A DNA stretch of 64,000 nt from Rotaria sp. Silwood1 (GCA_905250075.1 CAJNOP010000298.1:135148-199147); one strand, 5' to 3'; shown: positions 14,001 to 24,056, counted from the first letter of the stretch. Notes: generated by a model not told the origin, from the letters alone. Program-made: numbers and translations.

Positions 14001-17000
14001 CAATCGAAAATGTTCATACTGATATTTAAAATTTAAAAGTATTCTATATTTATCATCCAGATAAATATAGATAATACGATAGAATTTATCTATATATTGC
14101 GTATATCATGAAATAGCTGCGTGATTCAAGTTTGACAAGGCATGAATTTTTTGAAAAACTTACTGTTATCTACGTAGTATAAGCAAAAAAAATTAAAAGT
14201 TCTCAATATATGAATTCTTATTCAGTTAATGACATGTCTTTCTTAATAGGAAAGAATCATCATACATATCCTTGATCTCAAAATTTTTCAAGTTGTTCTC
14301 ATATTTCTTTATTAAATGAATATTTCAATGGAGGTGAAAATTATCAAATAATTGCTTAAATTTTCAAAAAAAAAACACAAAAATAGATTGTCAGTAATTG
14401 TAAATTGTCTTTTGATATTTTATTTTATAATCATTGACATATCATGGTATTGTTTGATTGTAATTTAACAATACATTATTTATCTAATGATTATTTCATG
14501 AAGATAGTGATATCACATATGATAATTAAAATTCATTTGAAAAATTAAATATAAGATATAATTATAATATTATTCGTAATCTAATAGATAAAAAAGAAAA
14601 AGAAAAATCTAGTTAAGATAGTATTGAATTTTTTTTTAATAATTTAAATATTACCTGTCTAAAATAATTTTGAAAATTCGTTTAAAGTCATATGTTTCAA
14701 ATTAAGAATGTATGAATCTTTCAAATAAACTCTAAATAACTAAATGTAAAATCTATAGAACATTAGCAAATTTTTCTAATTTTGCTCTTAATAATATATT
14801 TTTCATATTTATTCATTTTTGTTTTTCATAGATTCAATGTTTTCGGATTTGATATGTACTAAGGGAACAATTGTAATTAGTGGCGGTCTTGGTGGTCTTG
14901 CTATTGAAATGTCAAAATGGATGATAAAGGAATATCATGTAAAAAGAATAGTATTGATGGCACGAAAAACAATAGAAGAATTGGAAGAAAATAGTCCTCA
15001 ATTAAGAGATTGGAAATATTTACATCAAATTGCACAAAAATATGAATCATTTGTGGAGCTTGTTAAAGTTGATGTGACGAAATTTGATCAAGTTTTTAAT
15101 GCTATTCAACGAATCAATAAAACAGAATATCCTGTACGAGGTATTATACATACTGCGATGGCTCTTCATGATACATTAATAATGAATATGACACAAGAAA
15201 TGTTAACTAAAGTTATGAGACCTAAAATTCATGGTGCTTGGAATTTACATCATGCAATACAAATAACAAAATCTCCGATTCATTTCTTTATTATGTTTTC
15301 CTCGGTTCAAAATCATTGTTTAACTGAAATTGGTCAATCGAATTACAATGCTGGTAATAACTTCTTAGATGCACTTGCTTATTGGCGGTTTCATTGCAAA
15401 AAACTTCCTGCTCTCTCAATTAGTCTACCTGTTATTTCAGGTGCTGGATACGCTCATAAGAATGTTGAAAGTGCACAATTATTACGAGATTATGCAGTTC
15501 CAGCAACTTATATGTTTAAAATGATCGAAGAAATTCACAGAAAACAACAAATATCATTAAATATAACTGCACCAATTGTTTTCTTGATTAAATGGAGTAA
15601 AGTATTGAAAGGAAAAAATTTATCTAAAAATCTTCAACACATTGCTGAAGAATTTATTGAAATTGAAAAGACAGAAGGATCATTAATAGATAAAAAAACA
15701 AATTTAACAAATGAAATCAATTCAACAGATATTTTAACAAAAATTCATAAAGCTGTTTCAGAATTATTCGGATCATTAAGTATTGATCGTGTCGATCTAG
15801 ATAAACCACTAATTCAACAAGGTATGGATTCGTTGGTTGCTGCTCAACTTCATAATTGGTTAGGAAAACAATTGCATATTTTTCTTTCGGTTGTTGAAAT
15901 TTTACATGGTATGTCAATAAATGATATTGCAAAATATGTTTATTCAAAATCACTCAAAGATAATATTAGTACTATAAATATTACTATTGATGACAATATA
16001 TCTTCTAGAATTGAAAAGAAAAATGAAAATGAATCATATAATAATAATAATAATAATAATAATGAAATTGATATTATTGATAATGAATCATCATTGAATA
16101 ATATGGATTCAGATGAAGTATTATATACAGAAAATTTATCTACAAATATTCATCAATATTTAAAATTAAGTCAAAGAACATCATTAGCACAAGAAAGAAT
16201 ATATTTACATGAAAGAATATATTTTGATCAAGAAAACTCTACAGCAATTTATAATGTTCCATTTCTATTAAAAATTATTCATGGTACGATATCAGTAAAA
16301 AAATTACGTATAGCTTTATTCAAATTAATTAAAAAAAATCTTGTATTACGTACAGGAATTAAATATTCAATGGAAGATGAATATCTCAAACAATATATTA
16401 AACCAATGAATGAATATATTGATGATAATAATTATATTATTGATAATCATCAAGAATATTATTCATTTCAAATGAGTAATATATCAAAACAACAAGAATT
16501 AGAACAAATATTAATTAATGAAAGAAAAACAAAATATTTTGACATTGAATCAGGTCTTGTTTTGAGATGTCACATTATTTTTCATGAATCATCAAAAAGA
16601 ACAATCGATAATGATAATTTAATTCTTAGTGTAAATGATTATATTATATTTAATATTCATCATATTGGTAAGTTACTATTACAACATTAAAGAGTGAATA
16701 TAAGAATTTTTGATTAAGTTCAAATATGAAGGAGATTTTAAATAAAAGTAAAATCAGACTTAGACTTACCCAGGAAGAAGTGAAACGCTAAAAATGCCGT
16801 TTAAACTGTCATAATCACCCGTTCTGTTAGGAAACGGTGATAAACGGCAAGAAAAAACGTGATCATTACTTTTCTTGCCGTTTTTACGTCTAATCAGCGT
16901 TTCCAAGCGTTATTCACATTAAATAGTCTCTGAAACGGTTATATAAGTCATTTTCTTCTTCGTACAAGATAGTGAGAAATGTTTATGATCATCTTTTCCA

Positions 17001-20000
17001 ACGAAAACAGCTGTAAATGCTCAAAGTAGATTAATCTTTTTTTTTGGGACTGGTTTCCATAATTATTTATATTCTCGTGAATTTGTATTTTTTTATTGTT
17101 TCACAGTACGTGTGAAAGACATTTAGTCCGTTTGGAGCTTTCATTTATCTTTTGATCTGCTGAATTACTTCAAAAAAGTATTCGCTGTAGATTTAATTAT
17201 GTGAAAAAGAGTTCCTTTGATTAAAGTAAGAATCTGCATAACATTGACATCATATGAATCAAAATCATGTGTTGGTGCCAACATTAGAATATCGAGAAAA
17301 TACAGGTTGATTTTATTGATTTAAAGTCTCAATTTTCACAGTGAAATCCTAATTTTTTGATCATGTTCAAAGCTCGGGACGTACGATAAATTATAAGTTC
17401 CTAATATTCTCAAACATAAAATTGCTGCATTAGAGTTTTCATCACAAATTATCAACTCATCAGTATATGAGCTAATTGAAACTCGTTTTATGACAAGCAA
17501 TACAACATTATTAATTATGAGCTACATAATCCAATTAGAAACTCTAGCCAAGTCAAAAGAGAGTAATATTGTCAGTTAATATATATTCGACAAATGTATG
17601 TGGCATAAATAGAACGGATCTCATATGCTTAGTAATTGATTGTTAGTCTTAATCAAATTGGAGAGATAGGAAAGCAAAGGGAAGAAAAGAAAAATTTAAG
17701 TCAAGAAGTAAAAGAAAAAATTCAGAGAAGAGGAAGGAAAAAAGAATAAAGTTAGAGAAGGACAAAAGAGAAAATAAATTCGTCCAGCAGATTCTTTGAT
17801 CTTGGTGGAAAATGTCGAAAAGAAAAACGTCGAAAGAGAAAAAAACTCAGAAAAAATAGGAAGAGGAAAACATCGAAAAAAAAATTCCTTTGGGGGGAAA
17901 ACGTCGAATTAGAAAAAATAGAAGAGGAAAATATCGAAAAGGAAAACATCGAAGGGGAAAATGTCGAAACAATTAATCTATTGTCACAGTTAATGATTAT
18001 GAATGATGTTGCTTTATTATGTTAGAAAAAAGAAAATATTCATAATATAGCATAAAATGTTTTTTTTTCTTCCCAACCAACAATGATAAACCTGATAAAA
18101 GTTCATTTGTGTTAATTTGCTGTTGGAGGAATCTTTCCCGTAGAGTATCAAATCTCGTTTGAAAAGCTTTGGTTTTTTTCGATTGTTTCGGTGCAGAAGC
18201 ACCAGCCTCTAGTTGAATTAAAATATGTTCAAAACGAACATGTTCGCTTTGGATCAATTGTATAAAGCTCCAAATATTCGGATGCTTTTTCGATAACCGG
18301 CTTGCAAATCTGAGGTTGTAAGCTAAAGTATAAATAATAAAATGCAGTGATTCGAAACACAACAGACGGAAAGCTGCAGTATTCTGACCTTCTGAGGTGT
18401 CATTTGTTCGATGATGAGCATAAAAAAAATTCCACATTTGAATTGGAATCACATTTTTTAAATCACATTTTCTATACCATTTCCATTTATAGCTTTCGAT
18501 GTTTTCCTTTTCGCCATTTTCCTTTCTTGTTTTTTTTATTTCGACATTTTCCTCTTCGACATTTTCCTTTTCTACGTTTCTTTCGGCGTTTTCCTCTTCG
18601 ACGTTTTTCTTTTCGACGTTTTCCACCAACCCCGATTCATTCAGTCATTCGATGAAGATTGCTTAATAAGTAAACATCACTTCTGCGAGCGATGTGAATG
18701 CACACAAAGATAAGATACATGAATGATATCTGAATTTAATCTAAAATACTATTCAGATTACGAAGAAATTCACATATTTACTGTATACGAATTGTGAATA
18801 AGGATTCTCATTGACCGTTGGTCGAGCTTAGAAAACATGAGCAAAAAAATTCAGATAACTCTAATAGAAGAAGTCTTCAGAATTGAACGATGTAGAGGAT
18901 TTAGTTTCACCTTACGTTCTGCGTTTATTTTTGCTATTTCTTAGGATAGTATTTGTGGAAAACTGTCTTGTACATTCTATCGAGATAGTTAACAAAATAC
19001 GATATTCGTAGAAAAAATATATAATATAGAACTTATTTGTCATTTGGTAGCATCACATTCTATAATAAAATCATTTGTGAAACTAAGCTATTTAACATTT
19101 TTTTCAATTAATTTCTTAAGATCAATCAGTGTAACGTTTCGTTCTAACTAAGAACATTATCAAACACAAATAAATAGACAGAAGAAGAATATATATAAGA
19201 GTAAAATAATGTCATCGTTTTTTATTCTATTGTTTTAAGCATTTCAATGCACGGGGGGAGTAAAAATGATCCGTCTGCATTAGAATGTTTAAAACAATAG
19301 AATAGAAAAACGAAGACATTATTTTACTCTTATATATATTCTTCTTCTCTCTATTTATTTGTGTTTGATAATGTTCTTAGTTGGAACGAAACGTCACACT
19401 GATTGATCTTATAAATCAATTGAAAAAAATGTTAAATAGCTTAGTTTCATTAATGATTTCATTTTAGAGCTTGTTATTTTACTGAGTTCGTCGTCGATTG
19501 AAACTCTTACGCGAAGAAACTTTAACTTTTTAACTCTTATACCATAAAAAGAATATAATGCTGAGTATATATTCCGTTTTCAGTATAAATCTTAAAAGAA
19601 CAACTAGATGATAAATATGTACATGTCATAAAGATTACAGTAATCAAATAAAAAACTTAGCTGCTCTATTAACTTTTGTAGCAATAACTTATTTTTTATC
19701 TACGACAGACGACTGTTAAAGAATGAGAAAAAAATAGTCTCAACAATGAATAAATTTTAGAAGTACGTCAATAGTATTGCTGTTCAATATTTTCTTTTGA
19801 TAAAATGTACCAAAAAATTGACATCGTTTTATCTATGGTAGTTTTCCCCTAGAATTTTTCGTTTGTCGTATCAATTCATTAATTCTTCTTAAAAATCTAA
19901 GTTTCATTATCACATACATATCTGATACTAATAAACTAATTTAGATTCTTCTTTCATTATTCATCGAGATTATCATAAATCACAACTTTGTAACTAATTA

Positions 20001-22450
20001 TATATTTCTCCATAGATATTAGAATAAACTAGACTTGAGAATTCATAACGAAAACTTGAGAAGATTTCAATAGAATATTTATCAGATGTAAGACAAACGC
20101 ATCACCCTTGAGCGATCGACAAATCTCTAATTACCTACGAAGAGTATAGAAAAAAAAAACTTTGAAAAACGATCGATGTGTCAGAAGAAAGAGTGTAGTC
20201 AGGTTTTTGTAATATCTAAACGCATTCTAATGAGCAGGTTTCATTTTGTTTTCGAAAAAGCAGAAGTTAAATTTTCAACAAGTTAAAATATTTATTTAAA
20301 GAAATGAAAGTTCATGCATCTTTAAAACTTAAGGCGTGAGTAGAAGTCTTTTGAACAAATATCAAAACAAAAAGAAAAGTTTGTAGAAAAGACTTCTACT
20401 CATGTCTAATGTTACATAGATGCCGAACTTTTATTTCTTTAAATAAATATTTTAACTTGTTAAAGATTTAGCTTATGCTTTTTCGAAAACAAAATGAGAC
20501 CTACTCATTGGAATGTATTAAGATATTGAGAAAAAGTACGAACTTGTATTGTCCATCGTCAAATTAATAAAATTAGATGAATGGTCAAGTTACAAGTAAG
20601 ACGAAGATGATTCTTGAATATTAAACCTTTTTTTCGAGTAAAGAACCGTTTACGACATATGAAATAATAAAAAATGATGGTTTTAACGTCAACGAATCAC
20701 TATTTATGACATTTACAATTCAAATGTTAAACGGCAAGAGCATAATATTACTTTATGACATACAAAATCGTTTTTTGTGATAAACGCGTAATTTGGTCAA
20801 TATATCATCGTTTAAACGATATAACATTAAACATCGTTTTAACGACGGAATAGCGTTTCCTCAACTAACTGGGTACTGGAAACAAACAAGTCAATATAAT
20901 GAAATTGCGTCAGAATAGTATTCAATTATGAATAAACATATACATCAATATGAAAAGAAATTCTCAGCAGATCATTATTGTTTTTCTCGATCTAGTGTAT
21001 GTTTAACTGATAATAAAGAGATGATTATCGAGTGATTAGTTTTTGTTAGTACTCTTTGACTATTCAATAAATCTAGAGGAATCTTAATCAGTATGACAAT
21101 CGTCGAACTTCAAATAGTGATTATCTCATATCACTCATTGTTTTTAGAAATCGACTTTCAATATATATTTAAAGTTTGTAAATTAGAAAAAAATTCAAAC
21201 GTAGAAAAATAAGCGAAATTAGTGGATAGAAATACTAAAACACAGACAGTAATAGATGATGCAATGGAATCCAATACAAGAACAATAAAGTATAGAATCT
21301 AAGTATCAAGGGTAAAATAGCAAGAACAACGAACTCTGTATCTCATATTTATATTCTATAATAAAATTAGGATAAGAAAGTTGTAATTTTAAAATTTTTA
21401 CCTTCAAAGATATTATATAAAACAAATAAATAAAATTGTGTCTTTTTAATAGCTATCGATGCTAATTCAGTAAAAACATTCATCCAAGATTTGAAAGATG
21501 CTTATATAGAAGAAAATATGAAAATTAATCCTAGTGAATATTTTCAATATATTGATTATTCAAAAAACGAATGGGAAATGTTAAATGATGAATCATTTGA
21601 TTCAACTATGAATCAAGCACGTCAATATTGGATGGAATTATTAAATGGATATGACATTGATAAACAATTACAATTACCATATGATAAGCAATTAAATTCA
21701 ATCCGAACAAATTCTGGTTCATCATTACAATTTAAATTAGATAAGAATGTTGTTTTACGTATAACTGAATGTGCACAAAGTATAAATGGAAGTGTATTTC
21801 AAGTTTGTTTAACATGTTACTATATATTTCTATTTAAATTAACAAAAAATAACGAAAAAGATATATGTATCGGTAGTTTTGTTGCAAATCGATACAAACA
21901 AGAATTTGAAAATTTAATTGGTTATTTTGTTAATACATTACCTTATCGTTTATTTGTTGATCCAAATTTATCATTCTCAGAAATACTATTACAAGTTCAA
22001 CACTTATGTTTAAATATATTGAAATATTCTTATTTACCATATCAAGAAATAATTAAATTACATCGTCATACAACTATGAATATAAATGAAGAAAAATCAT
22101 CTATATCACTACCATTTATACAAACAGTATTTTTATTTATATTATCAAATAAATATAATAATACTATTAATTTAGAACAAGGTGAATTATCTGTTATAAC
22201 TGATGAAGACTTTGGTATTGATAAAAGTATTTCATTGTATGATTTAACTTTATCAATGAAATATGATACATTGAATTCAACAATAATATGTTCATTTGAT
22301 TATTCAACTGATTTATTTGAAAGAAAAACAATTGAAAATTTATGTGAACGTTTTCAAATATTATTAAAACAACTATTTTTAACATCATTTGATATTGAAA
22401 AACAATCAATTTATAATTTATCAATATTATTACCACATGAAAAACAATAA
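520..22450 (+). CDS. Highly reducing polyketide synthase with terminal condensation domain (PKS-NRPS-like hybrid)
   Basis: Five exons (520-2029, 2100-2582, 5846-11140, 14832-16667, 21453-22450) join in phase to about 3373 residues. Domain order is KS, AT, DH, C-methyltransferase, ER, KR, ACP, condensation (C). This is the plan of fungal LovB-type iterative type I PKSs (LovB is about 3000 residues). Such enzymes build a reduced, often methylated polyketide from malonyl-CoA in the cytosol. Catalytic motifs look intact in every domain, so the protein is probably functional. No adenylation or thioesterase domain follows the C domain, so release would need a partner enzyme, as LovG does for LovB. 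Donors (GTGAGT, GTAAGA, GTATGT, GTAAGT) and AG acceptors are ordinary animal ones. Start: the first of two tandem ATGs (520, 523). Horizontal origin is inferred from the family; bdelloids are reported to carry acquired PKS/NRPS genes. The PKS identification is very sure; the product is unknown. Confidence 0.92.
2030..2099 (+). other. PKS intron 1 (70 bp)
   Basis: GTGAGT donor, T-rich tract and TTTTTAG acceptor. At 70 bp it matches the small introns seen in PSMD13 and ArgRS here and contrasts with the 3-5 kb introns later in the same gene. Confidence 0.88.
2100..2582 (+). CDS. PKS exon 2: KS-AT linker and start of acyltransferase
   Basis: Residues 504-664. It begins with the KS-AT linker (TKCNQSMKKQIENF) and runs into the acyltransferase fold. 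FSGQGPQWWKMG (about 598-609) is the canonical first AT motif. The exon closes on NFAQP, and the next exon supplies ALFAIQVAL, restoring the conserved AQPALFAxQ stretch. The donor is GTAAGA at 2583. Confidence 0.92.
2583..5845 (+). other. PKS intron 2 (3263 bp)
   Basis: Bounded by GTAAGA and TTCAATTCTAG. It holds one inverted-repeat element (3358-4101, listed separately). The rest (2600-3357 and 4102-5845) is AT-rich with many short runs of A or T and no coding signal I can support. Confidence 0.85.
3358..4101. mobile_element. MITE-like element in PKS intron 2
   Basis: The outer ends are inverted: GTGTACTTCAAAAAGTGAAT on the left matches the reverse complement of the right end (GTGTACTCAAAAAGTGAGT) apart from one indel and one mismatch. 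Near the left end two diverged direct copies of about 80 bp (around 3436-3520 and 3545-3628) share CTATTGGYTACTGCTCAA. No clear target duplication and no ORF. Class unknown. Confidence 0.6.
5846..11140 (+). CDS. PKS exon 3: AT, DH, methyltransferase and ER domains
   Basis: Residues 665-2429. AT continues with the nucleophile Ser691 in GHSAGE and the downstream AFHSQQM. The dehydratase starts near 890; its hotdog motif HxxxGxxxxP is DHIIQGNILFPG with His1039, and the partner Asp sits in VLLDICIHT. A SAM-dependent C-methyltransferase follows, with ILEIGAGTGGST (Glu at about 1617) and DIIFAANVIHVATN. The enoylreductase is an MDR fold with GISFRDVLKARGLYP and the NADPH motif HAATGAVGLALIQLC (from about 2227). 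In LovB the ER is inactive, whereas here its cofactor motif looks preserved. The exon ends before the KR at donor GTATGT (11141). Low-complexity Asn runs near 8095 are A+T drift. Confidence 0.93.
11283..12520. mobile_element. hAT-like non-autonomous transposon in PKS intron 3
   Basis: The element proper is 11291-12512. The left end TAGTGGCGAAGT and the reverse complement of the right end, TAGTGGCGGAGT, are near-identical terminal inverted repeats. The flanks CTAAGTAG (11283-11290) and CTAAATAG (12513-12520) are an 8 bp target duplication with one mismatch. An 8 bp duplication and TAGNG termini are hAT hallmarks. No transposase ORF is present. A separate fold-back element sits inside. Confidence 0.72.
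11632..12401. mobile_element. Fold-back (palindromic) MITE nested in the hAT-like element
   Basis: Long inverted arms, about 11632-11885 and 12150-12401, are roughly 90% alike and separated by a spacer of about 260 bp. Tips are TACAGGGTGTATAAA and (reverse complement) TACAGAGTGTGTAAA. There is no ORF. TA-flanked TACAGGGTG tips are common in Tc1/mariner-type MITEs, but I only infer the family. RNA from this intron would form a long hairpin. Confidence 0.75.
13078..13476. mobile_element. Inverted-repeat element with telomere-like and GGGACTAAG repeats
   Basis: The ends are inverted copies: CTATGGGCT, then a few variable bases, then TTTCA and a related CAAACTGAA/CAGTCTGAA block. Between them lie G-rich and C-rich TGTGGG/CCCACA runs (about 13154-13258), followed by five or six diverged copies of GGGACTAAG (about 13285-13385). 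No target duplication was found. It shows telomere-like repeats inside something with transposon-like ends. Confidence 0.55.
13154..13258. repeat. Internal telomere-like array (G-rich, C-rich, G-rich)
   Basis: The TGTGGG-like G-strand run (about 13154-13196) turns into CCCACA (about 13197-13217) and then back to GGGTGTGGG (about 13221-13258). It is degenerate and lies within the inverted-repeat element at 13078-13476. Confidence 0.65.
14832..16667 (+). CDS. PKS exon 4: ketoreductase, ACP and first half of condensation domain
   Basis: Residues 2430-3041. The ketoreductase opens with the Rossmann motif GGLGGLAIEM (about 2447). Its catalytic set is visible: Ser in FSSVQN and Tyr and Asn in SNYNAGNNFLDAL. 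The acyl carrier protein follows, with phosphopantetheine Ser2763 in GMDSLVAA. A low-complexity Asn/Asp/Glu linker (about 2815-2860) leads into the condensation domain, starting near KLSQRTSLAQERIYLHE. The exon ends in the active-site motif after HHI; the split codon Ala3042 completes it. Confidence 0.92.
17802..18629 (-). mobile_element. MULE-like transposon remnant with minisatellite inverted ends
   Basis: Terminal inverted repeats begin TTGGTGGAAAAYGTCGAAAA and continue as arrays of a 15 bp unit (GAAAACGTCGAAGAG-like; ENVEE when read on the minus strand) at about 17808-17967 and, inverted, 18495-18629. Between them the minus strand encodes a piece like the C-terminal part of rotifer MULE-type transposases: MWNFFYAHHRTNDTSEG, then, after a segment out of the expected frame, KKHPNIWSFIQLIQSEH and FEHILIQLEAGAS. 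The longest frame is about 210 codons, far short of a full transposase, so it is a remnant or non-autonomous copy. The family is by recognition, not search. Confidence 0.55.
19066..19466. repeat. Long palindrome (fold-back element) in PKS intron 4
   Basis: Arms 19066-19253 and 19281-19466 are near-perfect inverted copies, separated by only about 27 bp that include a GGGGGG run. There is no ORF. It would fold into a hairpin of about 185 bp in the unspliced transcript. Confidence 0.85.
20210..20528. repeat. Second palindrome in PKS intron 4
   Basis: Arms of about 140 bp (20210-20354 and 20389-20528) are roughly 88% alike around a 34 bp A-rich loop. The inner arm tips read GAGTAGAAGTCTTTT and AAAAGACTTCTACTC. 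No ORF. Unrelated in sequence to the palindrome at 19066. Confidence 0.8.
21453..22450 (+). CDS. PKS exon 5: second half of condensation domain and C-terminus
   Basis: Residues 3042-3373. With exon 4 it forms HHIAIDANS, the HHxxxDG active-site motif of NRPS condensation domains with the final Gly replaced by Ala (His3040 and Asp3044 kept). Later C-domain landmarks are present: QARQYWMELL, CIGSFVANRY, NLIGYFVNTLPYR and LPYQEIIK. The protein stops at ILLPHEKQ, where a C domain normally hands over to an adenylation domain, so there is no A, T or TE domain. Confidence 0.92.
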
Positions 22451-22477
22451 GATAACATGGATTTTTGTACACGAAAA

Positions 22478-22483
22478 ATAAAA
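22478..22483 (+). terminator. Likely poly(A) signal of the PKS gene
   Basis: AATAAA lies 28 bp after the TAA stop codon (22448-22450), the usual position for a compact 3' UTR. Confidence 0.5.
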
Positions 22484-22960
22484 AACACCAATAAGTTGCG
22501 CAACATAATGAATTAAAATCTATCTATCCATATATATGTATATATATAAAGAAGAAAGTTTGTTTGTTTGTTCTTCATGCATTTGAACACAGTACGAGCA
22601 AATGCAACGAAACTTTCCAGGAACCATCCTCTCATCCAGGAGAAGATAAACATCTACTTTTTTTCCAAAAAGAGTTGATCCTTCGCCTGGAAAAAGCCTG
22701 CCTATGTTACTAACCAATCAGATTGCAGTATTCGGTACTGTAGAAGTACTGTTGAGCGCCACTTCGTGAACACACAGAAACATGGAACCAGAAGTTTTCG
22801 AGGATGGTGAGTTCGAATGTGGGGTCCATTTGCCTCGAAATCTGATTGGTTGTCCCGAAACCAATAGGAACTCAGCTCTTAAGAAAACAGACAAAAACAC
22901 TTACACTTCCAGGAAAATGAGGGGGCAGGTGGTTTTTGGACGTGATAAGTTCGAATCTGT

Positions 22961-23099
22961 TGTGAGTGTGGATGGGTGTGGGTGTGGGTGTGGGTATGGG
23001 TGTGGATGTGGGTGTGGGTGTGGGTGTGGGTGTGGGTGTGTGGTGGTGTGGGCCTGTGTGAACCTTTACTCTTCGTGTCTACAGCCACACCTACACCCC
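22961..23099. repeat. Internal telomere-like array, head-to-head
   Basis: About 90 bp of G-rich TGTGGG units (several perfect between 22976 and 23052), a spacer of about 30 bp, then a short C-rich CCACACCTACACCCC end. The order is G-rich then C-rich on the + strand. Confidence 0.75.
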
Positions 23100-23440
23100 G
23101 GCCGGTCGCCGGTAGACCAGTCAATTATCTGTAGACCAGCCGATCACCAGTTGACCAGTCGTATCCAATATACCGGTCATCATCGATCTACCTTATTCAC
23201 TTTAGTGTTTTTATTATCTCATAAATAATGCTAACGAACTTTTATTGATGGTCCGCTATGTAAAAAATTATTATCCAGATCTGGAATCGCCATCTACAAG
23301 CAGTCGGTACGAATTTAAGATTGGTCGATCTTCCCGTATACCAGTCATTACTGCTAGACCGGCCGATCCGATCCGATCTGACTTTTTCAGACCGCTGCCA
23401 GTAACGGTCGTCAAAAATCTAGACTGGTTCCATCTCTGAC
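23096..23440. repeat. Degenerate GACCAGTC/GACTGGTC repeats
   Basis: A cluster of diverged short units around TAGACCAGTC, CCGGTCGCCGG and AGACCGGCCGATC. Some are in opposite orientation, for example GACTGGTTCC at 23422-23431. It starts directly at the C-rich end of the telomere-like array. It may be the body of a palindromic non-autonomous element; I could not fix its ends. Confidence 0.4.
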
Positions 23441-24056
23441 CTATTCATATTTTATATTGCTATTTTCTTTTTGCCTTTTCTACGAAAGAACACAACAAGA
23501 AATTTTGCAGTAAAAATTTAGTATTCGGCTTCATCTGATGCATCAGTGTTCTTTTGTCTATAGTAGCAATTCCCACAATATTGCTTGCAGGCTTCTGCTA
23601 AATAGATGTATCAAATGCTATATTCATAGAAAATTCAAAACTACGCATATAATACGACAGACCTTAGTACTTCGCTGTTTTACAATAACGCGTTCTTCTG
23701 AAATAAATTGTACAATAAAAATCATGATCGTATGAGTAATTTTTCTCACTTACAACAGGTGCAACAGATCAAAAACCAACTTAAATGAGTTCTTTTTTCT
23801 CCTTTCTTTCTTCTTCGTCTTTTTTCCTCTGCTTTTGCTTCTTCCTTTCTCTTTCTTATTTTCCTTCGTATTGTTTTTCTTTTCTTCCATTTTTCTTCTA
23901 CAACCCAGCAAGTCAATATCAGTATTCGTCATAAGCATATTAACTAGCAGGAGCTAAATTTCGACCATATATGATATTTATTTCAACCAGAGCTATCTTC
24001 TCCTTCTCTTTCTTCTAAATCTGTATTATTTTTAAAATTTGCTGAATGAAACATAA

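Larger units (their letters stand above)
11141..14831 (+). other. PKS intron 3 (3691 bp)
   Basis: Bounded by GTATGT and TTTTTCATAG. It contains a hAT-like element with a nested fold-back (11291-12512) and a second inverted-repeat element with telomere-like repeats (13078-13476). The remaining sequence (12521-13077 and 13477-14831) is AT-rich with no gene seen. TCTAATTTTGACC-like strings recur at about 12600-12665 and 13870-13925. Confidence 0.85.
16767..20875. mobile_element. Possible outer inverted-repeat element spanning most of PKS intron 4
   Basis: TACCCAG followed by GTGAAACGCT at 16767 is mirrored by a reverse-complement TACCCAG and GAGGAAACGCT ending at 20875. Both sides also share AAACGGCAAG a little further in. 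No target duplication was seen. The ends could instead belong to two separate related MITEs, so this is a tentative call. Confidence 0.35.
16668..21452 (+). other. PKS intron 4 (4785 bp)
   Basis: GTAAGT donor and TTTTTAATAG acceptor. It splits the condensation-domain active-site motif. Contents: a possible 4.1 kb outer element (16767-20875), a MULE-like remnant (17802-18629) and two long palindromes (19066-19466, 20210-20528). The remaining bases are AT-rich and without coding signal. Confidence 0.85.

Noticed and set aside
18347-18655. Plus-strand 102-codon frame with RHFPF repeats
   Set aside because: It is the reverse reading of the minisatellite arm of the MULE-like element.
22782-23228. 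Frames rich in Cys-Gly or Thr-His repeats at 22782-23228
   Set aside because: Their repetitive part is a translation of the TGTGGG/CCCACA tracts, and similar frames occur at 30342-30657 and 13095-13298. Not proteins.
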